From: Panagrolaimus kolymaensis
Taxonomy: Eukaryota > Nematoda > Chromadorea > Rhabditida > Panagrolaimidae
Length of the DNA: 64,000 nucleotides
NCBI GenBank assembly: GCA_028622995.1
Contig: JAJQJQ010000039.1
Location: forward strand, 806,001-870,000
Direction of reading: 5' to 3'
Positions 61,501-64,000 of this stretch are shown piece after piece. The notes under the pieces are model-generated. The model saw only the letters and a program-made list of their open reading frames with translations. It searched no databases and was not told the origin of the DNA. The translations under genes and the position numbers were made by a program. Position 1 is the first letter of the stretch, and each line of letters opens with the position of its first letter.

Positions 61501-63532
61501 TTTTTGTGGACCTCCACCTGGAATAACTTCTGATATTCCCATACCTTTCGGGCATTCACCCATTTGATTTTGACATATTTTTTCACATGCTTGTTTTGTG
61601 GTAAAACGATTTACAGATCCTCCACATCCATTGTAAGTGAATGGAAGACATTCAAGAGCCATGGTATCAAAAAACCAAAAAGTATCTGGTCGATGCATGG
61701 AACACATATTTCCAAGGGTTTTAGGCGCATGACAAGCATATTCTGATTGAGGACAACAATATCCTTCAATATTGCAATTATTTCCTTGTGGACATGGTTT
61801 TGTTGGACTGCATCGTTGTGGTTGATTGTTTGGATCCATGAGTGGAGCAATTCCATTACAAATTCCTTTAAGATTCATTTGACATGTGGATTCACATTCT
61901 TGTCGAGTAAAGAAATTATTGCTTGAACCATGGCAACCATAAAATTGGAAGGGTTCACATCGGCTTGTTTCAGAATTAAAGTGGTATCTCATGATAGTTA
62001 GTGAAGAGCCAAAGCAATCGGTTCCAGCTGAAGCTGATTCACGGCAAGATAAAACTTCACTGGAGCAACAAATATGATTCAATCCGAATAATGGTTGCAT
62101 ACAAGTAAAACCATTTGGACAAGTTGAGGGAGTCAATGGGCTGCAAGCAGCATTGGAAGCTCCAGATTGATATGGACGACCTTGAGGGCATTGAGAAGTA
62201 ACACAAAAACCTTCACATTGTTCCAAAGTATCAAAATTATTTGCATTTCCACCACATTGACTAAATTTAAATGAACGACATGAGCCAGTTGATTCATCAA
62301 AATAATATCGAATTACTGGGTTTTGTGGAACATCACAAACTATTCCAGTTTCTTTAGGTTGATTACAAACATGCTCGGGAGCAGGACAACAAAATTGTTG
62401 GCCATTATTTGTAACACATTGATAATTATTTGGACATGGATTTTCTGCTGAGCATGAAGTAACTCCACCAAGGGGAGAACCAACTGGACACATGCCTTTT
62501 GATGGACAACAGCGACCATTTCGACAATTATATCCATTTGGACATGGATTATTTGCTGAACATGGATTAGGACTAGCTAAAGGTGTATCACCCAAACATG
62601 CGTCATTAACAGCCGATGAAGTATCAGAACAACAAACTCCGCCATTAAACATTGTAGAATGACTACATACAAATCCTTCAGGGCATGAAGCTTCATCACC
62701 AATTGAACAAGCAACATGACCGCCAGTGTGAGGATTTAAAAATCCAGCCGAATTATATGGGCATCCAAAATTTTTTCCACAACATCGAGTCATAGTTCCA
62801 CCAACGAGATTACAGCCGAATCCAACTGGACAAGAAGTGGAAGCAGACGATGAACTTCCACCCGAAGATGAAGAAAGGACGCAAGTTCTTGGTTCACCGG
62901 TTAAAGGTTCATAAAAAGTTACTTGATTTCCATTGCAGGTGAGATCGGCATTGGCTTGCTCAAAATTGGTAGGATTTTGGCAACAATATGATGCCCCAGT
63001 TCGAGAATACATTGTGCATTCATAGCCTAAAAATTAATGCTCATAATTTTGGTAAAAACAAGCGAAAAAGTGCAACAACAAAGAATAGCGATCGCTTGCT
63101 TTTAACGTCTTATATAAAAATTGAAAACTAACCATCTGGACAACTATTCATAGATGGATTGCAAACCACTGGTGAACTAAATCTCGTTAAAGGAATTCCA
63201 CCATAACCACAAATATCGTCAGGAGCTTGAAATTGGGGCGATAATATTGGATCATCATGAGATAATTGGTCAATATTAGAAGCAGCAGTTGGTACACATT
63301 CATTAGTTTTAGAATTAAATTCTTTTCCATTTGGGCAAGTCTTTTTTGAAAAGATACTAAAAAATTGCAAATTTTTCAAGTTTCTATTTTTTTCTGTCTT
63401 TTGAACTTACCCTTCAAGGTTGCAATATAAATACGAAGAAGGATTGGATGGATCTGGTTTTTTCTCGCTTGCATTTGGATCACATTCTAATTTAGCATAA
63501 ATTAATCCAATATTAAATAATAATATTATTAT
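58516..63532 (-). CDS. secreted lustrin-repeat / Kunitz multidomain protein
   Basis: Seven exons on the minus strand (63411-63532, 63133-63356, 60623-63026, 60319-60563, 59419-60267, 58951-59318, 58516-58764) join in frame to about 1,486 residues. The first visible residues (IIILLFNIGLIYA) are the core of a signal peptide, so one small 5' exon with the ATG is missing. The body is a chain of lustrin-type cysteine repeats, many with the pattern CPxGYxC ... CC. Three Kunitz domains, each with six cysteines, lie at 62203-62367, 61882-62046 and 61573-61734. The residue after the second Kunitz cysteine is Asp, Phe and Ser, not the Lys/Arg of trypsin inhibitors. A Gln-rich linker (about 59860-59910) and an EGF/EB-like region (59000-59310) precede an acidic tail. 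There is no membrane segment. Proteins with this mix are typical of nematodes and are thought to act in extracellular matrix or cuticle. Confidence 0.85.
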
Positions 63533-64000
63533 CTAAAAAAGTTTCAATAAGTTAATCAATAAATTTCTTTATTCATTGATCCTTGAAATTGCATTTTTTT
63601 TAGCTTGCTTACTTTTTTTAACTATTAAAACAAACAAAAGAGAGATTTAAAGCTGCTCCTAAAAAAATATGCTTCTGTTCTTTTGTTTTCTTTTCTTTTA
63701 TGGTCAAGTGCGATGCTATGATTTTTTTGGACGACGTTATGCAATCTCCCTATCTCTCCCTCCCGCAAGAATAAAATAAAGGAAAGAAAGTTTATTATTG
63801 CACGCAAAAAAAAGAATGAAAAGATTTTTGAAAAGCGATCAGCAAAAAAAAAGAAAAGATTATAAGATAATCTTAGAAAAGTGAGTGACTGCTTTTATAA
63901 AAAAAAGAATAGTTCTTTTTTTGAATAAAAATTAATGAATTTTCGATGACAAAAAAAAACGCTTGAAAAAGAAGGGTATTGAGTTTCATCAAATCAAAAA
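63533..64000 (-). promoter_or_regulatory. 5' region of the lustrin/Kunitz gene
   Basis: The acceptor at 63533-63534 shows that transcription starts upstream. A donor GTAAGC is at 63612 (minus), but the sequence before it has a stop in the required frame and no ATG. A TATA box, TATAAAAG on the minus strand, lies at 63892-63899 and is the best promoter candidate. The start codon may lie in a small exon that I cannot identify or beyond the window. Confidence 0.35.

Noticed and set aside
63625..63807. Open frame starting MRAIINFLSFILFL as first exon of the lustrin/Kunitz gene
   Set aside because: Tempting because of its hydrophobic start, but no donor in the required phase joins it to the acceptor at 63533, and the next exon already has its own signal-peptide core.

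Overview
This is a eukaryotic, very AT-rich window, most likely from a nematode. The evidence is the gene structure (short introns of about 40-55 bases, most ending in TTTTTAG or TTTCAG) and the gene content: MATH-BTB genes, a lim-4 type LIM-homeobox gene, small Ly6-like secreted proteins, and a long secreted protein that mixes lustrin-type cysteine repeats with Kunitz domains. Genus and species cannot be told from the sequence alone.

Layout: 1-3258 is A/T-rich, gene-poor DNA. 3259-3593 is a small two-exon membrane protein gene and 4071-5210 an intact MATH-BTB gene. 5366-7062 is a decayed protein kinase gene (minus strand) broken by a solo LTR that itself contains a hAT-type MITE. 7196-8624 is a six-exon protein tyrosine phosphatase (PTP) gene (minus) with a perfect fold-back MITE at its last splice acceptor. 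9464-39690 is a 30-kb satellite: about 207 head-to-tail copies of a 145-bp unit. 40057-40919 is a six-exon gene for a small, possibly Myb/SANT-like coiled-coil protein. 40927-42252 is an inverted copy of the kinase pseudogene and of the end of the MATH-BTB gene. So the satellite lies inside an inverted duplication. The two sequences touching its ends (8672-9003 and 39695-40027) are inverted copies of one promoter-like cassette, whose TATA boxes point into the satellite from both sides while the PTP and Myb-like genes run outward.

The right third is ordinary gene-rich DNA: a disrupted FLYWCH-like segment followed by an intact cysteine-rich gene (42755-44599), a second MATH-BTB gene (45129-46297, minus), a compact RNF216-like RBR ubiquitin ligase (46972-48183), lim-4 (48472-51880, minus) with 2.6 kb of upstream DNA, three tandem Ly6-like genes (54523-57790, minus), and a gene of about 1,490 codons for a secreted lustrin/Kunitz protein (58516-63532, minus) whose first exon could not be found.

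The most unusual part is the 30-kb satellite with convergent promoter cassettes inside an inverted duplication. One arm kept the empty site of a retroelement insertion that the other arm carries, which orders the events. Assignments come from reading motifs and splice sites by eye; no database search was possible.
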